Shown here: positions 1 through 9,434 of the stretch, piece after piece
Position numbering within the stretch: the first letter of the stretch is position 1
How the letters are laid out: each line of letters starts with the position of its first letter
DNA from: Fragilaria crotonensis
Lineage: Eukaryota; Bacillariophyta; Fragilariophyceae; Fragilariales; Fragilariaceae
Direction of reading: 5' to 3'
Assembly (NCBI GenBank): GCA_022925895.1
Contig: JAKSYS010000857.1
Location: 1 to 17,165, forward strand
Length of the DNA: 17,165 bases
Made by a program: the position numbers and the translations under genes
Notes under the pieces: model-generated
Seen by the model: only the letters and a program-made list of their open reading frames with translations
The model's database searches: none
Told to the model about the DNA's origin: nothing

Positions 1-242
1 CTTAGTCGTGGGTGTTCAAGATGCCGGATGCCGGACTCATGGTGGAGGTTCTCTATTTGTGACATAAATACTACTATATACGTGAATACTACATACTTGA
101 GTACGTTCTACTACCGGTAGCTCAAAAACCTCCGACCTCCGACTGAATTGCAAGGCGCACAAAATTGGCTGCTGCCTTGTTCTGAGGCGAGTCAACGAAG
201 TGCTATCGATTTGCGTTTGAAATTACGCTTGGCATCGGTATC
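1..242. other. Upstream flank of the receptor gene, possible unseen first exon
   Basis: No complete coding frame is visible. The frame of the downstream receptor stays open back to a TGA at 183-185, so an upstream exon could splice in between 186 and 243. The AG at 184-192 region offers candidate acceptors but no convincing polypyrimidine tract. Bases 61-118 are a low-complexity run built from variants of TACTA and TACATA. Bases about 14-35 carry GTTCAAG followed by GCCGGATGCCGG, a motif seen again near 10223-10242. No promoter could be defined. Confidence 0.4.
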
Positions 243-2765
243 ATGACGTCCTTTTTGAGGATTGGCGCCATGATCGATTTCGCGGGTTCTTGGGGAAAAC
301 ACATCTTCGAGGCCACTATTCACATGCTCAATGATCCACATGATGGAATGTGGGATGATCTTCGCTATGGTCTTCTCGACAATGAAACATTCATCGAGGC
401 GATTTGGAAGAATGACACCTGCCGTGAGAAGGAGGCATTTACATTGTACTGGAATGAGATGAGGACGCATTGGCCAGGTGAGCTACGCCCACATGCAGTG
501 ATTGGATGTCACTGCTCTGATGGGTCGACAGGTCTTGCTCGAGCTGCTGGGTTGCAAAATGTGCCAGTCGTTTCGATGAGTTCAACTTCGTACCGTTTGA
601 GTGCTGAAGACGATTTCACAAACTTTTTTCGCGTTATCGCACCTGATGACTCTAACGGCCTGGTTGGCGCTATGGTCGCTCTGTTTCGATCGTTCAAATG
701 GGATCGCGTGTCCGTTATTGGAACAGACACCCAGTATTCAAGAGATATGACCACCAAGTTTGAGGAAGCATGGGTTGGACATCACAGTGCGACCTCGGAA
801 GGAGAGACTGAGTGGACAGGCAATGTTGCCTACTCGCACCTTATCAGTCTTAACAGCGACCGAAGTGTGAACGAGACATCAGTTAAGCAAGCGTTGAAAG
901 GTGTGCCTACAGACAATCCTTCGGTCAATTCGCGAGTTGTTGTGTTGATTGCAACTTCTGATCATGCAGCCGCCATTCTAGAGCTTGCACTCCAAGAAGA
1001 ATTCCAGCCTGATACGATCTGGTTTGGTAGCGATGGATTGGTCGATGAAGTTAAACGCGAGAAACTTCCGTCGCTGCGTCAGAAGATTCCAGGGTATTTG
1101 GCGCTCACTCCCTTCCACGATGAAGGCAGTCAGGAATACAAGGACTTCCTTCAGGCATACGAAAAATACCGGAAAAATCAGACAGTCCTTAACAACGAAA
1201 CTGCCCTCCCCGTTTATAACAACGAAATTGGTCTCCCCGTGTATGCTGCAGAGACAGTTGACGCTATTCTGTCTGTTGTTCGAGCGTTGATCAAGCTGAG
1301 ACCGGAAACACGAGGCAATGGAACCGAAGTGATCAACAACCTCTACAACACCAGTTTCTCCGGATTGACCGGTCGTGTTGCTTTTCATCCGCTTGGTCGT
1401 TTCAGGAAAAATCCTCAGTATGAACTTATTAACTTCCAAGAGGATGGTTGGAAACGTATTGGAGGGATTATCACTCCAGGCAATGTATCGGGCGTACAGG
1501 TGAAAGATATTTACTGGGCTGGTTCTGGACGTGGTTTCAATCAAGCACCAGACGTCTCGTACCCTATCCCAACTCCTTTATGGATCTTAATCGTTTTTCC
1601 AGTCATTGGGTCGCTAATTTTCGGGTTGTTGATCAAATATTTGGTGGACAGAAAGAACATGCGAGAGATGAAGAAGAAATTAGGTGCGATTGGCAACATC
1701 GATGCGCAGCTCGCAGACATCGGCAAACAAGTTGAGGATATCAAGGATCGTGAAAAAAAGTTGATTCTCGAACGTGAAAAGTTGCAGGAAACACCAGATA
1801 CATGGTCCGATTCAACGGACATTCTCATTGAGGTCCGTCCAGAAGATGATCAGTATTGGATCGTGTCTGGGCAGCTTAGACAAAGCATGAACGACGCTTG
1901 GATCTCGAAGGTGTGGCGTATCCAGAACAAGTCGCTTTGGACCTATTACTCGTTCCATAAAAACAGGTTCGCCATGCTTGAAATCGATGATGAGGAGATC
2001 TCAGTGTGGCACGGCACATCAGCACTGGCACCATCAATCATTCACTGTGATACGCATGACGGATTCATGATGCAATTTTCCCGTAAAGGGCTGTGGGGAC
2101 GTGGTCTCTATTTTGCGGCCAGAAGCTCCTACTCACACAGCTATGCGTACAAACCTGACTTAAGCGAAACACAACACAGCGACGAACGAGAAATGTTCCT
2201 TGCGAAACTTTTGGTGGGGAATGTAGTTGAAATGAACCGTGATGAGAGTCCCCAAAAGGCAACGGAGTGCAGTGCGTTGACAGTTCCACCAAATGACCTT
2301 CGCACGGGTCGGAAAAACAACACAGTCACTGGGTGGACAGGCGGTTCCCAAATTTGGGTCGTTTATGAAAACGGACGGGCATATCCAGATTATTTGGTGA
2401 GGTACTACAGTGGGGAGCGCGACCCTACTCGGACTCCTTACGCGAGCAGGGAGGATATGATGGCGCGGCGCCCAGATCCTCCCAACCAGGTGGGTGCACC
2501 ACCGCCCGTACCGCCTACGAATTTTGTTTGGGAATATGAAGATAATGGATGGTGCCCTCTTGCACCAGCGTCGCAGGCGATTGTTGAATCTGCTTTCCGG
2601 GCGTACATCAGTGGTGCATCACGGGAAAGTACCCAGACGTTCAGAAGCGAGAGGTGGACGTATGAAGTTAACTTTGTCACCATGAGGCAAACAAATCTCG
2701 ATCATCCCAATCATAGGCAAAGGAATCTGCAGAGAAGAGACGTTGATGTCGATGGAACGGTCTAA
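243..2765 (+). CDS. Putative receptor: ANF ligand-binding domain, TM helix, PARP catalytic domain, WWE domain
   Basis: This 840-residue protein is probably a single-pass membrane receptor. Residues about 5-430 match the ANF-receptor / type 1 periplasmic-binding fold: an IG start strand, SMSSTS and FFRVIAPDD motifs, FKWDRVSVIG, and a terminal SGLTGRVAFHPLGRF block. Eight N-x-S/T sequons lie in this part, which fits an extracellular location. A hydrophobic helix spans about 443-466, followed by a basic, charged coiled coil to about 515. Residues about 520-725 form a PARP-type ADP-ribosyltransferase domain: WHGTS with His590, GLYFA with Tyr623, and AYPDYLV, where Leu718 probably takes the third triad position. 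That H-Y-hydrophobic pattern is typical of mono-ADP-ribosyltransferases. After a Pro-rich linker, about 762-834 resembles a WWE domain (VWEYEDNGW, FVTMRQTN, final RNLQRR). No signal peptide follows Met1, so the true start may lie in an upstream exon. ANF and PARP assignments are strong, WWE good, signalling role inferred. Confidence 0.88.
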   Translation: MTSFLRIGAMIDFAGSWGKHIFEATIHMLNDPHDGMWDDLRYGLLDNETFIEAIWKNDTCREKEAFTLYWNEMRTHWPGELRPHAVIGCHCSDGSTGLARAAGLQNVPVVSMSSTSYRLSAEDDFTNFFRVIAPDDSNGLVGAMVALFRSFKWDRVSVIGTDTQYSRDMTTKFEEAWVGHHSATSEGETEWTGNVAYSHLISLNSDRSVNETSVKQALKGVPTDNPSVNSRVVVLIATSDHAAAILELALQEEFQPDTIWFGSDGLVDEVKREKLPSLRQKIPGYLALTPFHDEGSQEYKDFLQAYEKYRKNQTVLNNETALPVYNNEIGLPVYAAETVDAILSVVRALIKLRPETRGNGTEVINNLYNTSFSGLTGRVAFHPLGRFRKNPQYELINFQEDGWKRIGGIITPGNVSGVQVKDIYWAGSGRGFNQAPDVSYPIPTPLWILIVFPVIGSLIFGLLIKYLVDRKNMREMKKKLGAIGNIDAQLADIGKQVEDIKDREKKLILEREKLQETPDTWSDSTDILIEVRPEDDQYWIVSGQLRQSMNDAWISKVWRIQNKSLWTYYSFHKNRFAMLEIDDEEISVWHGTSALAPSIIHCDTHDGFMMQFSRKGLWGRGLYFAARSSYSHSYAYKPDLSETQHSDEREMFLAKLLVGNVVEMNRDESPQKATECSALTVPPNDLRTGRKNNTVTGWTGGSQIWVVYENGRAYPDYLVRYYSGERDPTRTPYASREDMMARRPDPPNQVGAPPPVPPTNFVWEYEDNGWCPLAPASQAIVESAFRAYISGASRESTQTFRSERWTYEVNFVTMRQTNLDHPNHRQRNLQRRDVDVDGTV

Positions 2766-3529
2766 CGATGATCTGCATGTTTAGATGACAAAACGGAGTG
2801 CATGCGTTGATAACAAACATAGTGAAGGTAGTATTCATGAAGGTTTTGCTGCAACGGTGTCAGGGTAGCGCATGGGTGTCATCAAGCGGCGAGATATCTT
2901 TGACAATCGAAGCAACAACGCACTGGTTCTCGTCGCCAACATCCCATCATCAATCAAGTTGATGGTGAAACGATTGGGAATCGATTGCACAACTGCAACG
3001 TTTGCCGTACGCCCCCCTTTCCAAGGCCCGAGCAACATCGCCATAGCTCACAACAGTGCGCGCAGCGGAGAAGGAACACAAGAGTACGAAAGAAGTTGTT
3101 TAATAGAGAGTGCTCATTGCTCTCTCGACTCTCGACAGTTCAGTTAACTCCAAGTTCCACTTCACAAAACGCGTATGGCAGTATTTGGCTGGTTTTTTCC
3201 TGGAACCTTCCTGCCGTATGTACCTATCAGTACAATATGTACTAATGCGGTCAACACTACATACAAGTACTACATACTACATACGCCGCCGCCCTTTGCA
3301 CACGCGTCACGTGTTTGGACGTGTACGAAATGGGATGTCCGCCATGTTCCAGTCGTCAGTGTTGCGACGACCATTGATGCGACGACCGGTGCACCACATG
3401 TGCCATCCGTTTTGTTGCTCTGCATTCTTTCTATTTGTTGCTGAAAGAGATTCGCACTCTTGTATGTGATGCATTCTCTCAATACCCTTTAATGATATTC
3501 GTCTTACTACACAACAACACTATCATGTG
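2766..3529. other. Intergenic region without a convincing gene
   Basis: Short frames exist on both strands (for example 2872-3147 forward and 2835-3044 reverse), but none shows a recognisable family or a composition unlike chance. Bases about 3228-3291 are a low-complexity stretch with repeated TACTACATAC, like that at 61-118, running into GCCGCCGCC. I see no tRNA fold or structured RNA by eye. Confidence 0.5.
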
Positions 3530-4020
3530 GGAAGATGCCATGTCAGTTAACTCAGCTATTTGGCACCCTACGTTGAACAAGTTCGGCGTCGCCATCGACA
3601 TTGAAGCAGACATGGGCAGCGGTGCGACTTGCCTTTACCATTTCCAAAGATCAAACCCACAAATCATGTCACCCGGGACCATTTTGGTGGAGGGAGATGC
3701 CAAACTCCAAAGAGTTGATGTGGATTGTGCGGAAATTCCACATGCGGTCATGACTCTGGCAGTGGTGGCTCTCTTTACCGAGGGTCCCACGACGATTCGT
3801 AATGTTTATTCCTGGTGGTGGAACGAGACGGAGCGCATGAAGGCGACCGTGGGAGAATTAGTCTTGTGTTGTAGAAACATACGATGATCATCGAATGGCC
3901 ATGACGTGTGCCCTGGCTGCCTGTGGTGGTTCCAATGTTATTATCCATGATCCTGGAACTACCGCCAACTGCCAAGGCCTTCTTCCTACCTATACGTTGA
4001 TACGTTGGAAAGCATCACTG
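3530..4020 (+). pseudogene. Decayed fragment of 3-phosphoshikimate 1-carboxyvinyltransferase (EPSP synthase)
   Basis: This is the C-terminal part of an EPSP synthase, the shikimate-pathway enzyme that joins phosphoenolpyruvate to shikimate 3-phosphate. Visible blocks in order are KFGVAIDIE (3576-3605), SPGTILVEGDA (about 3668-3700), VDVD then PHAVMTLAVVALFTEG near 3715-3783, SWWWNETERM near 3810-3840, YDDHRMAMTCALAACGG near 3879-3935, DPGTTA near 3950-3967, and VDTLESIT near 3997-4020. It is broken. The segment after VEGDA is missing roughly 60 family residues, and about 30 are missing between ETERM and YDDHR. The frame shifts before YDDHR (the upstream frame ends at TGA 3885-3887) and again after DPGTTA. 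PYVE is visible in another frame just before KFGV. The usual R-V-K before ETERM is W-W-N. No N-terminal half is visible. A functional copy is presumably elsewhere in the genome. Confidence 0.83.
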
Positions 4021-4662
4021 CCCAGAAGCCTATTTCGTAACAGACAGTTACTACTTCCAAGAATGCGCCTTGAATACGTCATTCCAGCGGGCACGTCACA
4101 CGGTTCCTCTGAATGATCGTGAACCAGTCATCGCTGATGGCCCTAAGCATACAATCCAAATCTGCTGGCACTCCAATGACCTTGTTTTGGGGCTGTGCCT
4201 GTAATAGCCCGCTCTTACCCTCGCCATTCAGAAGACTACAGCCAAAGTTCAGCCACGATCACGGCGATCGCGTTTGGTGGAAAGACTGCTCTTGCTCTCA
4301 TTCCGTTTTTATCCTTGAACCAGATTTGGATGAGGCTTCCGCAGACCCTGCGACCAGTACCGGTGCAAGGGCAAACTCTCAAGGGACAGGTCGTCCGTCC
4401 TGATTCCCGCACTGCCATGTATTGCGGTGCAGCTCCGAGCAATAATCGAGTGTACGCATTCAGCAATCTATTCTCCTCGTAGTACCACAGTAATATATGA
4501 CTATACCTGATGGTTGTACCAATGCACTTATTGTCAATACAGTTGTGGCAAGAATAAACCTAATGGTGTTTAGTGTCATGCATCCTGATTCCTGATGCTC
4601 GCGGATCGCGTATCGCGTGCTGCCTTGCCCGCGACAACAAGGAAGATACTTGTACAGTACTG

Positions 4663-4683
4663 GACGCTTGACGCTTGACGCCT
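4663..4683. repeat. Three 7-bp tandem copies (GACGCTT, GACGCTT, GACGCCT)
   Basis: Two identical 7-bp units are followed by a third with one difference. The array is too short to assign a function and lies in non-coding DNA upstream of the transposase. Confidence 0.7.
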
Positions 4684-4817
4684 GATAGTCTACAAGTACA
4701 ATTGTACGGTAGAATTCTTCATTGTGTATATCATATATAGGAGGATATATGTAGATACGTGAAAACTTATTCGTTGTCAAGAATCAAGACGTGGATCTGA
4801 TCGACAACTCATACACA

Positions 4818-4825
4818 CTATATAG
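4818..4825 (+). promoter_or_regulatory. Possible TATA box of the hAT transposase
   Basis: CTATATAG lies about 147 bp before the transposase ATG at 4972, with a pyrimidine-rich CATCAATTCAATC about 10 bp later that could hold an initiator. This is position and composition only. Other TATA-like strings occur nearby (around 4731-4750), so the call is weak. Confidence 0.25.
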
Positions 4826-4971
4826 TCGCGCATCAATTCAATCATGCTTGCCTTAGTTTGTTTTGTGATCTTGTGATTTGTGCGGAGCCTATCCGTACAA
4901 TGTTGATTTGTGAAGCACTCACAATAAATTCATTGCCACAATCGCAGAAATTCTATTGTAAGTCGAAGTGA

Positions 4972-7461
4972 ATGGACTCCAGCACCAGCAATTCTGTTGT
5001 TGACATCAATGGCAATGGAGGTACACTTGTTGGCGCTACTGGGGCCACTGTTATGCATTCTGGCACTGGTGCAGGTTTTGTATTTACCATGCAAACTGAT
5101 CGAGAGGATGAAGGAAGGTCTAGTAACGCTTTACTCACGCTTGTCAACAGGCACCCAACCCCATATGCTGCTGCCGATGTTGTTGTGGGGGATGGTCGTG
5201 CTTCTGAAGTGACTACTGCTGCGGCCGCCGGTCGTCCTCAGAACAACAATGATGAACAAGAACAAGGTCTCAGCAGTGCTGGTAGTGGCGAGGATGGAAA
5301 TGATGTTCTGGTTGCCAACAATAGAGCTGGAGTTGTAGCTGGAGGTCGAACCAAAAATGAATGTTGGAGCTTCTTATCAACCGAGAGTGGTCAACACCTG
5401 GTCATTGAGACAAAGTGTATGAAGTGTGGACAGATGGTCCGACACCATAAGAAATCTGAGAAGGTGAAGGCTCATTTGAATCGATGCAGGCCCTTTTTGA
5501 ATTCACTACGAAGTGCTGGACTCAATGACAATGATGTCCCTGATTGGGTAGTTTTGAGGAACGATGCCAAAAAGAACACGAACACCAGTTTGTTTGCTTC
5601 TTATCCTCGTGCTGCTGCTGTTCTTGGATCTGAGTCATCGCCATCAGCAACTACTCACCCGAGTACATCAACACCAAGTATGTCAGCCAGTTATGGTGCT
5701 TCTTCTTCAAACGTCAACAAGATCAACAAGAAGAAGAGAGCTCGGACAATGCGTGACTATCTTATTCCTCCTCTATCTCCAACTGATCAGGCTGCCTTTC
5801 AAGAAGATATTGCGATGCACTTCTACATGTCTGCGACACCGTTTGCAAGGATGGATGAGCCTCATTTGCTGCAATCGTTGAAAAAACTTCGCCCCGATGT
5901 CAAGCTTCCAACAAGAAAGGATTTGAGTGGCAAGCTGCTGCGAAGTGCTCACAAGAAGGTGAAGTCGAAGGTGGACAACTGGCTGAAGAAAGATCAGTTT
6001 GCCTGTGTAACTTCTGATGCATGGTCTAACATTAAAAACGAGAGTGTAATCAACTACTACATGATGGTTTCGGGTGATGTGACATTCTTCTTGGAGTCAA
6101 CTCAAAGCGGAGAGCTGTCCCACACCTCAGAATACTTGGCAACTGATCTCGACAGGGTTATTTGTTTGACACAAGGGAAGATTTCTGGAGTGGTGGTAAT
6201 GGACACCACCGCAGCAAATAAAAAGACATGGAAAATATTGAAGGAGCGACATCCAGCAATGTTCTTCCAAGGGTGTGTTGCTCATGGCCTTCATTTGCTT
6301 GTGAAGGATGTGTTTGATGCGACAAAAGCAAAGTCAAATCGTCCTGTGGCTGATTATCCTGAGGGGTATCCATTCGAGCCTTTGCTTATCTTTGCTGCGG
6401 ATTGCAAGAAGGTTGTGAAATACTTTCATAACCACCATGCCCCAAAGGCGATGCTCAAAAAGGCGCTTCATGCAGCAGGACACAAGATGTTGGTGCAGGT
6501 GGCTGCAACTCGGTGGGGTTCATTAATTGGAATGGTCCGTTCTCTCCTTGCTGCGGAGGAAGTTCTATATCAATTGGTTACCAGCAGGGACTTTGTTACA
6601 GGAAGTGCTGCACAGAAGGTGGAGCAACAGGCTATTGCCAATATCATCACCAACCATTTATTTGTTGTGTTGCTCAAGAAGACCATTGAAATTCTGACGC
6701 CTATCGATGCAGCAATTGTGTACTAACAGTCAGACCAGGTGCCCGTGTCAGAGGTCTACCGTACCTTCTTGGCTAAGTTGCCCGCATCGATTGGTGCAAT
6801 GAAATTGATAACTGAACCAGAGCGAGATTACCTTCTCCAACTGGTTGAGAAGAGGAGGATGATGTTTATGTATGGAGATGCTCATGGTATCGCGTATCTC
6901 TTAGACCCTCGATACCTTGGTGCCGGCATGAGTTTGGAGAATCGATTGAGAATTGAGGACTCGATTGTTGCACACCAATCTTCCGATTCGGACTCAACAC
7001 CAACAGCAGAACAACAACAGTCCGTTTTCGAAGACTACACCAACTTTCGTATTTCAGTCCTGGAAATGAAGCATGCGGGATCTATTGCCTGGGGAATGCT
7101 GCAGTCAAATAGAATTGGTCCGCTTAAGTTCTGGCTGTCTCACGGTGACAGCCTTCCATCGCTTCAGCAATTGGCAAAGCAAGTCTTCAGTATGGTGGCG
7201 TCATCAGCAGCATCGGAGCGGAACTTCTCAGCATTTGCACATGTTCATACAAAGCTACGAAACCGTTTAAGTGATGATGTTGTTGAGAAGCTTGTTTACA
7301 TCCGAACAAACAACGCGCAGTTTACAAAACAAGACTCCAAGCAAGCGGGGGTTGAACACCCTAGTGTCGATGAAGAGGAATACATCGCCATTCCTGGCAG
7401 CGATAGTGATTGCCAATCATCAATTCTTGGCTCACATAATGCTGGTATGATTGAGTTATAG
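4972..7461 (+). pseudogene. hAT-family transposase interrupted by one in-frame stop
   Basis: The frame 4972-6726 (584 residues) ends in TAA at 6724-6726. The same frame then continues from 6727 to a TAG at 7459-7461, giving about 829 codons around a single nonsense codon. A BED-like zinc finger is formed by Cys149, Cys152, His168 and Cys172. A basic, Ser-rich linker follows to about residue 260. The hAT RNase-H-like core includes VTSDAWSN, VVMDTTAANKK, CVAHGLHLLVKD and ATRWGS, and resembles the DUF659 part of hAT proteins. After the stop, LKFWLSHG and SSAASERNFSAF with KLRNRL make a typical hAT C-terminal dimerisation domain. Both halves are otherwise well preserved, so the break looks recent. 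Translation would normally stop before the dimerisation domain, so the copy is probably inactive unless the stop is read through or is a sequencing error. Terminal inverted repeats and the 8-bp duplication were not found with confidence. Confidence 0.88.
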
Positions 7462-7615
7462 CTGTCTTCAGCCATTATACAGTACTGTAACATAAATATA
7501 TGCTGGGCCCCGTTTTCAGGAATGGCTAGCAATAAGCAAGTGGCAATTTTAACACGAAGTTTTCCTCATCACTTCTACCAAGGCAGTGGTACCTTTTTTA
7601 CGTGACAATTCTTAC
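7462..7615. other. Downstream flank of the hAT transposase
   Basis: Non-coding. It contains a perfect 12-bp palindrome TACAGTACTGTA at about 7478-7489. A related TACAGTACT occurs at about 4653-4661 upstream of the transposase, but the flanks do not extend the match, so I do not call these terminal repeats. Confidence 0.35.
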
Positions 7616-7737
7616 CAGGGAGTTTTAAGACGGAGTGGTTTTTAAAGTGGTTTTTCGGTGGTTTTTCAGTGGTTTTTGGTGGTTTTTCCCCAAATGAAAA
7701 ACCACTCGGACTTGAAAAGTGGTTTTTGCCATCCCTG
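7616..7737. repeat. MITE-like inverted-repeat unit with GTGGTTTTT array
   Basis: The 122-bp unit begins CAGGGA (7616-7621) and ends TCCCTG (7732-7737). Inside, 7627-7643 and 7697-7713 form a 17-bp inverted repeat with 15 matches. The left arm continues into five spaced copies of GTGGTTTTT (starts at 7635, 7647, 7658, 7669, 7679). One reverse copy lies at 7697-7705 and one more forward copy at 7719-7727. CAGGGA-type ends and subterminal repeats are common in hAT elements, so this may be a small non-autonomous element or the 3' end of the adjacent hAT element. The 8-bp flanks (ATTCTTAC and ATAAAAAG) are not a duplication. Confidence 0.55.
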
Positions 7738-8950
7738 ATAAAAAGCATAACCATCCCCAAACTATCCACAACCAATTACAACAGCAGGGGCTCCAAGGCT
7801 CGATGCGTACAACTCCAGTAGAATGTGGGCACGATGAGTACGACATGTCATTTTCTACACTCTCCCATCTCCAAATCATTGATTGAGGATGGAATTCTGC
7901 TGCATGTATGCATAGTAGTATAAATGCCTTAGTTTTATGCATCTACGGGTACGAATAATAAATAATGCGTTACAAAACGAATCTCAGGTCTATCATACAT
8001 GTAACGATATGAAGATTGAAGGCCAAAAAGCTGATGTCAGATCTTTCCCTGCCACACGTGTGCCAGACGATCTGTTTTGAATATTTCTTGCACGACATCG
8101 CACTGTATGTTCCTCTCGTGTTTTCGTCAAGTTCATTCAGATCAAATGAAATGACACCCCAGCAGTCGGAGCAAACTCATGAAGATGACATCTCTTTATC
8201 TGACAAAGACAAAGGCAAACCTCTACTAGCGAGACCGTACTGTAATTCTATCGTGCGTCGTATTGGTAAAAGTCCTCGTGACATGATAGTAGCCATTGGT
8301 TGCTGAAAGAAAAGCGGATAAAAGGACGCCAACGAGAATGCCAATTGACAAATATGGCTCCGTCACGTCATGATCCAAGATTCGAATGTTCCAAAAGATA
8401 CAACGCCCGGTACGATGGGGGAGATCAGAGCATCAGCACACAATATTACGGACTTGCCAACATGAAGACTGCAGAAACCCATGTTGGACATTTGGTGCAA
8501 ATCCATTCCAGGGTGGGTGGGATCAGATTGCCACCTGTCTCCCAGTTGGAACACCAAGGAATTGCTAGACGACGATGGTGTCATGAACCGTGGAGCTATG
8601 CTGTAAAACCAAACAAGTGATGATGGTGAGACTCCTAATTGACTGTCTTCGGCTACCTTGATTTGCGAAAACCAGTGTTGTGGTGTTGGACATGGCACAT
8701 TGGCCCATTGCAAGTGGTATCAACGCTCGTTATTGAAAGACGGATTGAGTTTATCAAAACCCAATAATGAGATCCTTGCCACAAGGCTTCATCGCTAAAC
8801 ATTTTGATCGTCATTGTTTATGCCATGCCCTTTTTGTACAAAGGAGTACAAGCGGTCGAGGGCGTGCAGAGAAAATAATCGAATCTCCTTTCAACGTTCG
8901 TCGCTCGTCGCAGTTGCGGCGGTAGAGTCGCCGAATAAAGCGCGCAAGGG
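7738..8950. other. Intergenic region without a recognisable gene
   Basis: Several frames of 60-116 codons occur on both strands (for example 8016-8306 forward and 8363-8713 reverse), but none shows a family motif. Forward fragments around 8410-8760 read as short pieces in changing frames and could be a worn coding region; I cannot name it. No RNA gene was seen. Confidence 0.4.
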
Positions 8951-9434
8951 TTGTCAGTGCAAGATTCTGGGCCACAGCTGTGGGAAGGGCAAGTTGCCAA
9001 GGATCTTTCTCCCACAATACCCCACGCCAATCTGTGGACTCTGGGCATGAAAGATCATTCCATGCCATGGTCGGGTCGAAGTTACATCTTTACACCTGCT
9101 GGGGATATCGTTCCCAGAGTCTTGGAAGCGGAATGCTACAACCGCAGATTGACAAAAAGAATTATACCGGTCGTGTGTTCCAGCATTGCTACAGACACTG
9201 GATGTAATGAAAGCTGGAACTCAGCGAGATGAAAAGCGGCGAAATGATGGTTGGGTCTCATTGATGGCAACCACACACTAGGTATTGATGGCTACTTCAT
9301 GACCAACACTTCCGCTGCATCGTTGCTGACAACAGAAGAACGGTTGGAACTCACAAAGAACATGTGCAGACAGGTACATTAGCCAACCATTGCCAAGGTC
9401 ACGATAAATCAAAATTGAATGGTCCCCCGTTTCA
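8951..9434 (+). pseudogene. Degraded coding sequence, possibly the body of a retroelement ORF
   Basis: Open stretches alternate between forward frames without a continuous product, for example 8951-9232 in one frame and GWVSLMATTH near 9250-9275 in another. The order of pieces ahead of the better-preserved tail at 9435-9728 resembles the region after RNase H in diatom and oomycete retroelement proteins. That is recall of a pattern, not an alignment, so confidence is low. Confidence 0.22.

Larger units (their letters stand above)
4021..4971. other. Intergenic region upstream of the hAT transposase
   Basis: Short frames at 4113-4403 and 4195-4482 show no family I recognise and may be further decayed sequence. 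Bases about 4490-4790 are low complexity and contain a small 7-bp tandem repeat (4663-4683). Nothing in this stretch matches the inverted-repeat unit downstream of the transposase, so the 5' end of the hAT element could not be placed. Confidence 0.5.

Noticed and set aside
61-118. CRISPR-like or structured repeat array from repeated TACTACATA strings
   Set aside because: The units are short and irregular with no constant spacer; a similar run at 3228-3291 shows it is simple low-complexity sequence.
978-1544. 188-codon reverse-strand open frame inside the receptor gene
   Set aside because: It has no recognisable family and lies wholly opposite the well-supported ANF domain, so it is an antisense shadow.
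2835-3147. Small genes on either strand downstream of the receptor
   Set aside because: Frames of 69-91 codons overlap on both strands without family motifs or a coding pattern.
4113-4482. Continuation of the EPSP synthase relic into a fused shikimate-pathway domain
   Set aside because: No shikimate kinase or other AROM-type motif could be found in any forward frame.
4653-7489. TACAGTACT-type sequences as terminal repeats of the hAT element
   Set aside because: Only about 9 bp match, the motif is itself palindromic, and the 8-bp flanks do not agree.
7608-7745. An 8-bp target-site duplication around the 7616-7737 unit
   Set aside because: The left flank ATTCTTAC and right flank ATAAAAAG are different.
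8363-8713. 116-codon reverse-strand frame
   Set aside because: No recognisable motif; overlapping forward frames of similar length are equally plausible, so chance is the simplest explanation.
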